Origin: Chrysochromulina tobinii
Lineage: Eukaryota > Haptophyta > Prymnesiales > Chrysochromulinaceae
Reading direction: 5' to 3'
Assembly: GCA_001275005.1 (NCBI GenBank)
Contig: JWZX01003006.1
Coordinates: forward strand, 1 to 16,036
Length of the DNA stretch: 16,036 bases
A program made the position numbers and the translations under genes. The notes beneath the pieces were generated by a model that did not search any database, was not told the origin of the DNA, and saw nothing but the letters and a program-made list of their open reading frames with translations. Below are positions 6,374 to 14,513 of the stretch, piece by piece. Position 1 is the stretch's first letter, and each line of letters opens with the position of its first letter.

Positions 6374-8959
6374 CTATTCACGCCTGCCTGCCATTGCCTC
6401 AGATCTGGATGCGTCATGAGCAGCAGAATCAGGTTCAAGATCAAGTAGGGCCGAGTCCAAGTTGGGTCTGCCTGCAGCCGCTCCCCTCAGTGTACGCCTC
6501 TCTGGCCCCAACGGCAACGAGGGCCTCCCAAGCTTTCTCGTGACCCCGCCCTCGAAGCCCGGATCCGCCGCGGCAGCCATTGCCTCGTCTGCCGGGAGCG
6601 GCTGAGGCCCTTCGCCCCTCGCCTCCGTCGCTTCTGCCGCCGCGCGCTCCGCTCCTGCGTGGCTCAAGGCCGCCTCCTCCGGCGTCGTGAAGGTGCCGGG
6701 GTAGTGCTTCTTCCTATTCTCCCTCACCTCGGCCTCAAACTTGCCACCCTGCTTGCACACGCCCCTTGAGCTCGTCTCATTGCTCGACGACGGAACCAGC
6801 TCGAGCCCCTCGGCCGCGGCGGCAGCCCTGGTCTCGTCCGCTGTGAGCGGCTGCGGCCCTTCAATTCTCGCCGTCGTCGCCGCTGCCGCCGCCCGCTCTA
6901 CCCCAAGGTGTCTTGCGAAGCACAAAGCCGCCTCCTCTTGCGTCGCAAAGCTGCCGAGGTGGCGCATCGTGCCACTCTCCTTGATTTGCGCCTGGTACTT
7001 GCCATAACGCTTGGTCACGCCCTTGAAGCCCGCGCGATTGTTGGACGCCGGAACCAGAACAAGCCCCTCGGCGGCCGCGGCCGCCCTGGCAACGCTTGCT
7101 GCCAGCTCTGGCAGCCCTGGCAGCGCATGCCCCGCTCCATTCCCTACCGCACGCTCACCGCACGACGACAGCACCGGCTCGAGCTCCTCGGCCGTCATGG
7201 CAGCGCTGAGCTGAACCGCCGTGAGTGGCTGTGGCCAACGGCGACCCCTCGTCGCGTCGATCGTCTCGGTGTAGGCCAAGGCCACCGGCGTCGCAAAGTT
7301 GCCGAGGTGGCGCATCTTGCCATTCTCGTTGACCATCGCCCTGTTCTTGGCTGCATTATTGCGCCCCACCATGAAGCCTGTCGGACTGCGCGACGACGGC
7401 ACTAGCCCTCGACCATCTCGTGGCAGCGTGCAAAAGGCAGAAGAGGCCCCACACATCCTTCGCTGAGCCTTGTCTGCCTTTGTGGATCCCTCGTGGGGAC
7501 TGGCCAGCTCGAGCTCAGGCCAGTCTTCGTGAATAGCGGCGCTGGCGGCGCTCGAGGCTCCGGCGGCTCCGGCTGCGCCGGCGGCTCTCGCAGCGCTGGC
7601 GGCGAGGCCACCACGAAAGCAAACCGCACAGGCAGCGCTTCCCGCAGGGTCAGCCCGCGGCTTCTCCAGCATGCCTTGTGCCCCCTCCGAGCACCATGCT
7701 GCGCGCACGCTCTGCATCGGCGCGGCCTTGGAGCCACAGCCAACGGCCTTGTGTTGCTGCGCCTCGTCCTCACTCAAGCTATCGCCCTCATCGCCGAGGT
7801 CGCCATTGTCGTCGTCGTCATCGTCCGAATGGCGATTGGGCGCGCCGCTGCTCGAACCGCAGCCAGAGGAGCCCCTTGCCTTCTTGCCAGAGGAGCCCCT
7901 TGCCTTCTTGCCAGAGGAGCCCCTTGCCTTCTTGCGAGAGGAGCTCCTTGCCTTCTTGCCAGAGGAGCCCCTTGCCTCTCCAATGGGCACGCTCTCAATC
8001 ACAGCCGCTGGAGTCGATGCTCTGGATTGGGTGCTCTCACAATCGAGCTGCTTGAGGTGATGCTTCACGTCGGCGATGGACTGAAATCTTCTGCCATCGG
8101 GCGAAATCCACGTCTTGGAAGACCAGCCGCCCGCGCAAGTTGTCTGGATGATCGACCACCGGGCAACGCGTGAGACGTCTCCACCAGCCACCTGGCACGC
8201 CAGTGTTGAGCGCTCCGTGCTGTTCACGTCCTCGGCCGCCAGTAGAAACACCCATCGCTGAGCATCTCCCGATCGGGCTGCGCGGCGCTGCCGACGCTCG
8301 GTAAGCCACGTGACACGATCGCCCGAGTCCCATTTGAACCGCTCCGCGTCCTCAATTTCTTTGCGCAGCCGACGCGAGGCACTAGCATCCAATGGCGCGC
8401 CACCTGCTGTCGCAGCCTCGGACTTCAGCACAGTTTGCACCCGCTCCTCGAGGATGGCGGCCTCCCTCCCGGTGAGACGGCGGCGCCATTCCTTTTTAGG
8501 ATTGAGGGGCTCACTCACTCGGTCCTTGGTGTTGTACAGCAAGCACACTCTTGTGCCGCTTTGCATTCCCATCACATCGTAGGGATACCAGCAGTCCTGC
8601 TCCAGCACTTCGATGTGCCGGGTCAGCTGATAAGGTCCGTGCTCTTGCAGTTCTTCTCTATCGTCACTCGATCCGTAATCATCGTCGTCATCGGAGCCCC
8701 GAACGGCATCTTGGACATCTCGTGGCAACCTGTTCGGCCGCGCTGCGACGTTATCGTCCATGATGTCACACACGCCTCTGAGTCTCACAACCACGTCAAA
8801 CAGCTCCATGCCTCTCGCTGTACTGTACCCTTGTGGTGAAAGCGTCCCGGCTCGCGCGGAGGAGTGATGTGGATGGCGGAGGATAGACTGTGAGCAGAAA
8901 TCGATTCCACGAAGCGGCTTCGAAACTTCAGTTAAAGAAACCGGGAGTGCCTGAAACAT
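6374..8959 (-). CDS. Multi-repeat AP2/ERF-type DNA-binding protein with MBD-like segment
   Basis: The frame gives up to 861 residues from the ATG at 8959. In-frame ATGs at 8809 (MELFDVV) and 8761 are equally possible starts; the first 50 residues look less protein-like. After an acidic patch (89-104), residues about 265-303 (GWSSKTWISPDGRRFQS) resemble a methyl-CpG-binding domain. Residues 329-366 are KKARGSSG repeats, then acidic and alanine-rich linkers. Three AP2-like repeats follow at about 518-567, 633-686 and 719-770. The middle one is best (GFKGVTKRYGKYQAQIKESG, then MRHLGSFATQEEAALCFARH); the outer two have lost consensus positions. A stub, GFEGGVTRKL, at 801-810 looks like the start of a fourth. 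AP2 domains bind DNA through a three-stranded sheet, so a nuclear transcription or chromatin factor is likely. It is single-exon and divergent from the gene at 9055. Confidence 0.7.
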   Translation of the reverse strand: MFQALPVSLTEVSKPLRGIDFCSQSILRHPHHSSARAGTLSPQGYSTARGMELFDVVVRLRGVCDIMDDNVAARPNRLPRDVQDAVRGSDDDDDYGSSDDREELQEHGPYQLTRHIEVLEQDCWYPYDVMGMQSGTRVCLLYNTKDRVSEPLNPKKEWRRRLTGREAAILEERVQTVLKSEAATAGGAPLDASASRRLRKEIEDAERFKWDSGDRVTWLTERRQRRAARSGDAQRWVFLLAAEDVNSTERSTLACQVAGGDVSRVARWSIIQTTCAGGWSSKTWISPDGRRFQSIADVKHHLKQLDCESTQSRASTPAAVIESVPIGEARGSSGKKARSSSRKKARGSSGKKARGSSGKKARGSSGCGSSSGAPNRHSDDDDDDNGDLGDEGDSLSEDEAQQHKAVGCGSKAAPMQSVRAAWCSEGAQGMLEKPRADPAGSAACAVCFRGGLAASAARAAGAAGAAGASSAASAAIHEDWPELELASPHEGSTKADKAQRRMCGASSAFCTLPRDGRGLVPSSRSPTGFMVGRNNAAKNRAMVNENGKMRHLGNFATPVALAYTETIDATRGRRWPQPLTAVQLSAAMTAEELEPVLSSCGERAVGNGAGHALPGLPELAASVARAAAAAEGLVLVPASNNRAGFKGVTKRYGKYQAQIKESGTMRHLGSFATQEEAALCFARHLGVERAAAAATTARIEGPQPLTADETRAAAAAEGLELVPSSSNETSSRGVCKQGGKFEAEVRENRKKHYPGTFTTPEEAALSHAGAERAAAEATEARGEGPQPLPADEAMAAAADPGFEGGVTRKLGRPSLPLGPERRTLRGAAAGRPNLDSALLDLEPDSAAHDASRSEAMAGRRE
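7863..7981 (-). repeat. 24 bp coding minisatellite, about 5 units (KKARGSSG)
   Basis: On the plus strand a 24 bp unit starting CCAGAGGAGCCCCTTGCCTT and ending CTTG repeats from 7863 to about 7981. It has a few substitutions, and the last unit is partial. On the coding strand it gives the basic octapeptide KKARGSSG, with variants KKARSSSR and ARGSSG. The unit length is a multiple of three, so copy-number change keeps the frame. The lysine/arginine content suggests nuclear targeting or nonspecific DNA contact. Confidence 0.9.
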
Positions 8960-9054
8960 CTGTTACCTGACAGCCTCAGCTGAGTGAACGCACCGAATTT
9001 TCGTGACGAAGCCGATTGTGGGGACGACGTAGACAGTCCGCCAGGCGGATTCCG
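8960..9054. promoter_or_regulatory. Short divergent promoter between the AP2 and CS-like genes
   Basis: The two genes point away from each other with at most 95 bp between start codons, or about 245 bp if the AP2 protein starts at 8809. Transcription of both must start within or near this interval. I see no TATA box. A bidirectional promoter is inferred from geometry alone. Confidence 0.35.
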
Positions 9055-9928
9055 ATGGCCGCGTCTGCGAGCAAGCCGGAGAGGGCCCCGAAACCGAAGA
9101 AGGCTCCGAAGCCGCCGGTCGACACCGACGACTCCGACGACTCGGACGACGACGATGCCAACAAGCGCCACCCTCAGCCGCCGACGCGCTTCCGCTGCAA
9201 CCGTGCGCGCATGCTGTTGACGATCCGAGTGGCACTTCATCACATCGGCGCGAAACAGATCAACCTGAAGACCACGCCGACCCGAATCGAGCTGGATACG
9301 CTCAAAGCACGTCGCAAGTTCCAGATGAGTCGTCTCTATCCGCGCGGCATCGAGTGTGATGACACACGGACCACGGCGAGGCTTGAGACGGGAGCGCTGG
9401 TCGTGCAGATGCCAATCACCAAGCTGCCTGCAGCAGGCGCGGCGCCTGCTGCCAGCGCACCCGCCCCGAAGCCTGCGCCCGCCAGCACCCAAGCCGAAAC
9501 GCAAACGCGAGATGGTCACGGAGGAACCGGAACCCCTGCCTGCGCCAGAGGCGGCACCTCCACCGGCTAAGAAGGCGAAGAAGGCAGCAACGTCAGGCGC
9601 CAAGGAGGCGCCCGCGGTGTCGTTCAAAGCCGCCAGTGCGTCGAGCGAGGATGTGCTCGAGGATGTGCTCGCGGCGGCCGATCGGAAACGGCAGCAGGGT
9701 GTGAGCAAGATGCGTGCTCTCGAGAAGGCCGATGAGGTGCAGAAGCAGCGGGCAGCAGAGCGGCAGCAGCAGCGTGACGAGCAGAAGCAGAAGCTGCTCG
9801 AAACCTTCCGGAAGCAGCAGGCTGCTGCACGCGCTGAGCGCAAGGCGAGCGCGCCGTCGGTCACCAAGCCGAATACGCCTTCCTCGGGGTCTCCAAAGAA
9901 GCGCGTGAGCTGGGGCCCTCCGTCCTAG
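9055..9928 (+). CDS. CS/PIH1-like domain protein with basic coiled-coil tail; frame shift near 9480
   Basis: The ATG at 9055 opens MAASASKPER, then a basic then acidic leader (residues 1-42). Residues about 45-125 have the strand pattern of a CS/Hsp20-like (PIH1-type) beta sandwich: ARMLLTIRVALHHIGAKQI, then RIELDTL, YPRGIECDD, and GALVVQMPITKLP closing the fold. A proline/alanine linker follows. Near 9475-9490 the sensible reading moves by one base from frame 1 to frame 2, continuing PAPKPKRKRE, a nuclear-localisation-type cluster. A charged glutamine-rich coiled coil (about 9650-9850) and a C-terminal KKRVSWGPPS follow, to the TAG at 9926-9928. The total would be about 290 residues. No GT-AG intron fits without deleting the last strand of the domain, so this is a one-base indel, a sequencing error, or a very short GC-AG intron (9455-9485 is the right length). 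CS domains usually bind chaperones or assembly partners; the role here is unknown. Confidence 0.55.
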
Positions 9929-10026
9929 GCGCATAGACTGTCGATGCTGTACGGTGTGACTGTGGTCCCGCGCGGGCCCGGTTTGTGGCGAGAGAACCGC
10001 GTTTAGTAGTATTAACATATGCGTTT

Positions 10027-10050
10027 TGTATGTTTCCTACTAAACATACA
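10027..10050. repeat. Hairpin, 9 bp stem and 6 nt loop
   Basis: TGTATGTTT and AAACATACA flank CCTACT as perfect inverted repeats. It is AT-rich and sits just before the first copy of the direct repeat at 10056, downstream of the stop of the CS-like gene. Confidence 0.7.
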
Positions 10051-10055
10051 TAACT

Positions 10056-10197
10056 GCACGTCCGCGCGGTCGATCGCGCTTGCCGCACGAAATCGTCGGA
10101 AAAGGAAACATGTACAAGTACCGTACATACGACTGCAGTCTGCAGCACGTCCGCGCGGTCGATCGGATCGCGCTTGCCGCACGAAATCGTCGGAAAA
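10056..10197 (+). repeat. Direct repeat of about 48-53 bp, two copies
   Basis: 10056-10103 and 10145-10197 match base for base from GCACGTCCGCGCGGTCGATC to CACGAAATCGTCGGAAAA. The only difference is a 5 bp insertion in the second copy that duplicates GATCG. The 41 bp between them contain GTACAAGTACCGTAC and ACTGCAGTCTGCAG, both rich in short palindromes. It resembles a fragment of a small noncoding mobile or satellite-like element, but no terminal inverted repeat or target-site duplication could be defined. Confidence 0.85.
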
Positions 10198-10442
10198 CAC
10201 GGTCGCACGGGACCGCGCGGCGTACGCTTGTTAATCTTAGCGCTCAGGGAGTGTGTATGCAAGCGCGGCGCGGCGCGCGCCAGCTGGGCGGCGCCGTCGC
10301 GTCGTGTATACCGCCGATTTCGCAGCAGGCCACTGACCGGGTCGTGTTACGTCACCGCGCTGTACACGCGCGACTATAGCGGACCAAGCAGGCAAGACGT
10401 AAGAGAGAGCCACATCAAGCTCGCTAGACCTATGTTGCAGTG

Positions 10443-13249
10443 CTATCGAAAGGCAGTGGGGAAGTGCTGGAAGTGCCCAGAGTCACGTCCAGAGTCGCGC
10501 CGGCCGCCAGCGCTCACCTCGGAATCGTTCCGCTCGGCACGACGCCCGGCACGACCCTTGGCAGCCGCCACCGAGGCTCCCGCCGTCGAGGCGAGAGGTG
10601 GCGCGAGCGGAGGCGCTGCAGGGAAGGGCACCAGGACAGCGGCGCTGGTGGCGCTGGCGGCGCCGGTAGCAGCCGGCGTGGAACGGCCCGAAAGGTCAAC
10701 ATCCACGAGCCCGCTGAGCATTGCAGCCGCAAACTCGTCCTCTTCGTCCCCTTCGCCATCCCCCTCATCAAGGGGGCGGAGCGGGTTCCCAATGCGGATC
10801 GACCCGTCGCCGTTTGTCCCCTCGTCACCGAAGGATGGGAAGGATGCGGACGGACCAAACGCGCTCTCTCTCTCACTGCAGGAGTTCGCACCAAAGGCGA
10901 GGCCGAGCAAGCTGCCGGCGAGGAGCCCCGGGCTACTGGCGGCCGCCGGCGCTGAGAGCAAGGAGAGCGCCTCAATCTTCTCTTCCCACTGGGAAGCCGC
11001 CTCCTCCACGGTCTCCGTACGCCGCTGCGCGAGGGCGGTGCGAGAAAAGGACCAATCGCCCAACGGACCAGGCCGGCGGGAGGGGGTAAAGCGCAGCCCC
11101 TCGCTGATCGAATGGGCACGCGCGCGGCTCGGGCTGGCCATCACCTCATCTCTCAGTGAGGAGCCCTTGCGCGTCTCCCCCTCCTCCTCGCCCTCCTCCT
11201 CGTCGCCCTCGTCGCCTAACCCTCGTCGAGTCGAGAGAGTGGGCATTGTAGCGCGATCGAGACCCGAACCAGCACCGTCGGCTCCATGGCTGTCGGCGCC
11301 CTCGCTGCCGGTGGCGGCGCGCTGCTGAGCTCGACGCCCCCCCCGCGCCTCCAGCATGCGATTCCAAGCCTGCTGCTGCTGCTCGTAATTGGCCTCCATG
11401 ACTGCGGCGGCCGCCGCCTCCGAGGCCGCGCGCGCGTCGGGCGCCGCCATAGAGCCTGACGGCTCCATGCTGACGGGAACAACGATCGACGCTCCGCCCT
11501 CACCGCTGCACCTCGGCAGTAGCTCGCCATGCGCGCCCCCGCCACCGCCATCGCGGGCACAGCCCTCCCGATGGAGAGATTGGAGGAACGAGACGGCGGC
11601 CTGCAAGTGCGTGAAGTAGCAGCCTGCTTCGCTCTTGAGCGCCATTGGCGAGCGGAAGCGTTGCACGTACGCCAGCGTAGAGGCGAGGCGCGGGGGGTTG
11701 CATTGGAGCACCACATACCTGATGAGGGGAAGCAATCGTATGCCATCAGGGGCCATCAGAGGCCAGGGGCGGCGGGTTGCATGAGAGCACCACGTACACG
11801 AACACGGGAAAGAGCTCGTCGGCGCCCAGGGGGCCAGCGCCCCCCACGGCGCCCAGGCACTCGAGCAGCCCTTGCTTCAGCTGTAGCACGCACTGCATCA
11901 CGCCTGCGGGCGCACCGGACGGAAGCACGCGAGCGCCCGGGCTCAGACAACGGGATCATCCCTCGCTCTCGCGCGCGCACTACACACAGTCGAGCTCTAC
12001 TGTGTCGTCCATATTAGGCAACTCTACGGTGTGGCGCGCAGCAGCACGCAGCGCGGGAGAGGAGATGAAGAGAAGGGGGCAGGCCGGGGCGTCGGCGGGG
12101 GGGATCGACGCGCGTACAATCCATCTTGGCGCGCGGCGTGCGGCGCAGCGCGATTTGACGAAGCTCGGCTGACGCTGCGGCCCAACGGTTGAAACGCGTG
12201 TCGCAAAAGGCGGCGCTCACATCGAGCTGCGCGGGCGTGAGCGCGTCCGAGAGGGCGTCGAGGCAGTCGGAGAGCTCGGTATCCTCCTGCTGCTCCCCAG
12301 CGAGCACGCCGAAGACGTGGTCGTGCAGCCGGTGCAATAGCCGGTCCTCGAGCACATCGCGCGCCCACCACAGCGCGCCCTCTGTGCACCCATTCGGGTA
12401 CACTTCGGGGTGTGCCACGGCCACGGCCGCCTCCATACCATTGAGGAAGCGCTGGACCATGCCGGCGGCCACGTCCGGCTGCGAGGCGAAGTGCAACTTG
12501 GGGAACTGCGCCGCGAAGGCATCCGCAGACACCAGCAGTCCCATCTCCCGAATGATGGCCTGCGCGGCGCTATTGTCGCCCGCCGCGCCGGGCGCAAACT
12601 CCTCGAGCGGCGGTGGGTCCAGCGCGCTCGCACTCGCGTGCCCGCTGCCGTCGCCCTTGTGGCCATGGGCGAGCGCAGGCGACGCGCCGTCGGCCGCGGC
12701 GGAGCCCCACGCGCCTGGCGTCGTCGCGGGCGAGGCGGGCGACGCGCTGCTCTCGACCAGGTCGTCAGGCAACGGCGTCATGCGCGCGAGCGAGTCGCGT
12801 GAGAGCCCCTCGAACCACGCGGGCTGCATGCCCTGGTACGCGCCCAGGAAGGTGCGCATCTGCGTGCAGCCGCTGATCGCCGGGATGGCGAGCAGCTGCT
12901 TGAGGTACGCATCGAGCAGCACCATACGCGAGGCAATCAGCTCCGGATCAGGCGGCGCCAGCCCCGCGCTGCTGCTGCTGAGCCCCTTGGAGTCCCACAT
13001 CCCTTTGGGTGGCAGCTTGGGCAGGTTGTTGAACATCGAGCTCAGCGCCGCGTGGTTGCTGCGAAAGTGTGAGTACCGACGCGCCACCTGCCACTCAAGT
13101 GGCACAGCCGACCCAGCGCTCGGCAGGGAGACGTGGATGATGTATTTGGTAACGACGCACTGATGCGCCGCGCCACCAAAAAAACCGCGCTCCTTTTGCA
13201 CGACGTTGACCGTGTGCGTGATCTCCGTGCGCATCGTCGGGCGCGGCAT
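10443..13249 (-). CDS. PX-VPS9 domain protein, Rab5-type guanine nucleotide exchange factor (3 exons)
   Basis: Exons 13249-12118, 11903-11798 and 11718-10443 sum to 2514 bp, giving 837 residues. A PX domain (about 8-140) carries RRYSHF at 57-62 and LPPKGMW at 79-85, the phosphoinositide-binding features, plus the YLKQLLAIPAI helix. A helical bundle (about 290-345) precedes the VPS9 domain (about 355-462): TPRAKMDC, then GADELFPVF with D406 as the aspartate finger, YVVLQCNPPRLAS at 414-426, and YFTHLQAAVSFLQ at 447-459. The position before Y447 is Cys, where Tyr is usual. The rest is disordered, with a QQQQ stretch and an acidic run at about 582-594. VPS9 domains load GTP onto Rab5-family GTPases; the PX domain should place the protein on early endosomes. 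Each exon alone holds only part of the domain, but splicing restores it exactly. The C-terminal end is less certain than the rest. Confidence 0.85.
11719..11797 (-). other. Intron 2 of the PX-VPS9 gene (79 bp), duplicated exon sequence
   Basis: The donor is GTACGTGG (first base 11797), the acceptor CTCATCAG (last base 11719), phase 2. Splicing gives ELFPVF-V-YVVLQCNPP. The first 40 bases of the intron match the first 40 bases of the next exon at 34 positions. Translated, the unspliced copy reads YVVLSCNPPPLAS against the exon's YVVLQCNPPRLAS. The offset between copies is 79 bp, the intron length. Confidence 0.88.
11904..12117 (-). other. Intron 1 of the PX-VPS9 gene (214 bp)
   Basis: The donor GTACGCGC follows AAGATGGATT; the acceptor GTGCGCCCGCAG precedes GCGTGATGCAG; phase 1. 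The join creates KMDCVMQCVLQLKQGLLECL, which matches the helix after the conserved PRxK of VPS9 domains. The intron contains a 7 bp inverted repeat (ACACAGT/ACTGTGT, 11984-12005) and shows no duplication of neighbouring exons that I can see. Confidence 0.8.
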
Positions 13250-13435
13250 GGCCGGCCAGCGCCAGTGCCGGGCTCAGTCTAGTACGGACGCGCCGATTGC
13301 CGAGAGTCAGGGTCGTCAGGACCTTTGTGGGGAGCCGTCTCGGGCACCTTGCGACTTCTTCCCCTGTCCCCGCTGAGCGTGCTTGGCCTCAGGGCTTGGC
13401 CTCCTGAGCCTGCGTGCGGTGCTGCTGTCCCCCTA

Positions 13436-13465
13436 TACAATTGTAGGGCTTCATACAATTGTATG
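13436..13465. repeat. Paired TACAATTGTA palindromes
   Basis: TACAATTGTA occurs at 13436-13445 and again at 13454-13463, the second inside the longer palindrome CATACAATTGTATG (13452-13465). The copies are 18 bp apart start to start. Two identical dyads this close look like a paired binding site. They lie about 190 bp upstream of the PX-VPS9 start. Confidence 0.65.
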
Positions 13466-13593
13466 CGGCGCGATTTTCGAGATATGGATAACGAGAAAAC
13501 ATTTCATGATTACATGTACACTTGTAAACACTAAAAACACCCGAACATACCCCCTGTCAACACCATGTTAAGTACATTGTACTCCGGGTGACA

Positions 13594-13684
13594 AGTCAAG
13601 TCAACACTTCGTGAACAAAACCCATCAGACAACCTAACAGGAAGCCTAAATCGAATGTGCTCCTCGACTTGACGTGACTTGACT
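13594..13684. repeat. Inverted repeat AGTCAAGTCA / TGACTTGACT
   Basis: AGTCAAGTCA (13594-13603) and its exact reverse complement (13675-13684) flank 71 bp. Each arm itself contains a doubled GTCAA or TTGAC, and CGACTTGACGTGACTTGAC extends the right arm. ACTCCG lies near both arms as a direct repeat. It could be an operator-like dyad for the divergent promoters or the ends of a tiny element. Confidence 0.5.
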
Positions 13685-13790
13685 ACTCCGACGTCATATG
13701 GCCTGCCGAAACTAGTCGAGCTCGCGCGCCGTAATGGTCGTGTTTTTGTAACGGCGCGTAAATCTCGATTCACATTTAGGCGCCAACCAT

Positions 13791-14513
13791 ATGAAGCGAT
13801 CACGTGCAAAGAAAGCGCCTGCGGAGAAGGCGGCCAAATATGATGCTGAGGACAACGCAGCCACTGTCAGCAACCCCACCGCGGGTGCCGACGCGCCCAG
13901 TACTGCCGTCGACGGCTATGACCGACTCGCTGCTGACGACGATGACGAAAGCACAGAGACACAACTTTGTGCCACTGAGACGCAGACCTCATCGACCAAG
14001 CTCAAGAGGCGGACGTCATGCATCAGCTTTGGGGAAGTCAGTATATATTCGCACGCACCGGCACTCGCTGGCGACCGCCTGCCTGCAAGCGACGGCCCAT
14101 CAATTGGCCTTGGCAAGCTCACTGACGTCCAGCTCAGGCGGATCGACTCTTATGACGTGATGCGCAATGCTGAGCGCACGGGTGTGCGCCACATTGACGC
14201 CCACGAGCGTGTAGCATCCCTCCTGCTGATCCACCGTTCGGCCTCCATCGATGCCGTCACAATGGAGCACGATATCACTCGTGCCCAGCGCGCGGAGACG
14301 CTCGCAGCGGTCGCCGCAGCCGGTCCCTCGCCATCAACCGTGCCGCCCTCGGCGGACTCCGCCGCGGCTCACCAGCTTGCATTCGACGCACTGCTAGGGT
14401 CGTCCACCGAGCGAGCGAAGCCACAGACGGTGAATCCAAGCGCGAGCTGGAGCTTGCTCGCCCGCCTCCCTGCCTTCCAGGATGATACGATAGGGCTGAC
14501 TGATCTGTGGTAG
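13791..14513 (+). CDS. Uncharacterised protein with conserved-looking ISFGEV/LGLGK block
   Basis: The single exon encodes 240 residues; the start context is CCAACCATATG. A basic N-terminus (MKRSRAKKAP) and acidic stretch (49-56) precede RRTSCISFGEVSIYSHAP (73-90). Then come a GDRLPASDGPSIGLGK block (94-109) and a charged helix (about 113-148). I recall similar blocks, roughly V-x-F-x-x-V-x-V, then G-D-x-P-x-x-x-G-P-x-L-x-L-G, in many hypothetical proteins of algae and other protists. No function is assigned to that pattern that I know of. RRTSCISF also resembles a basophilic kinase site and an RVxF-type phosphatase docking motif. No signal peptide or membrane segment is present. The final third is low-complexity. 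It is divergent from the PX-VPS9 gene and followed in tandem by the plastid gene 116 bp on. Confidence 0.65.
   Translation: MKRSRAKKAPAEKAAKYDAEDNAATVSNPTAGADAPSTAVDGYDRLAADDDDESTETQLCATETQTSSTKLKRRTSCISFGEVSIYSHAPALAGDRLPASDGPSIGLGKLTDVQLRRIDSYDVMRNAERTGVRHIDAHERVASLLLIHRSASIDAVTMEHDITRAQRAETLAAVAAAGPSPSTVPPSADSAAAHQLAFDALLGSSTERAKPQTVNPSASWSLLARLPAFQDDTIGLTDLW

Larger units (their letters stand above)
9929..10442. other. Spacer between convergent genes, repeat-bearing
   Basis: The CS-like gene (plus) and the PX-VPS9 gene (minus) converge here, so this should contain both 3' UTRs. It also holds a direct repeat (10056-10103 and 10145-10197) and a hairpin (10027-10050). Short open frames in it merely translate the repeat. 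No gene is supported. Confidence 0.45.
13250..13790. promoter_or_regulatory. Divergent intergenic spacer, AT-richer, with dyads
   Basis: This lies between the starts of the PX-VPS9 gene (minus) and the 13791 gene (plus), so it should hold both promoters. The first 180 bp are GC-rich. From 13430 on it is AT-richer, with several dyads (see 13436-13465 and 13594-13684) and short palindromes such as TACATGTA. I see no convincing TATA box placed before either ATG. Two 62-69 residue frames inside are not convincing proteins. Confidence 0.4.

Noticed and set aside
7863-7981. Regular 24 bp repeats that could suggest a CRISPR array
   Set aside because: The units are contiguous with no spacers and translate in frame inside a eukaryotic gene.
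9400-9433. A 34 bp GT-AG intron in the CS-like gene that would fix the frame
   Set aside because: It would delete VVQMPITKLP, which looks like the last strand of the domain, and would place a poor RRLLPAHPPRSLR reading in the linker.
8932-9867. A 311-residue minus-strand frame over the CS-like gene
   Set aside because: It is cysteine/serine/arginine-rich shadow sequence of the plus-strand gene, with no motif.
11746-11928. Pseudogenisation of the VPS9 domain because its motif appears twice in different frames
   Set aside because: A GT-AG intron of 79 bp removes one copy exactly and restores the domain in frame, so the gene is probably intact.
12189-13163. A 324-residue plus-strand frame over PX-VPS9 exon 1
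   Set aside because: It is antisense to well-matched PX and VPS9-bundle motifs; its composition is that of a shadow.
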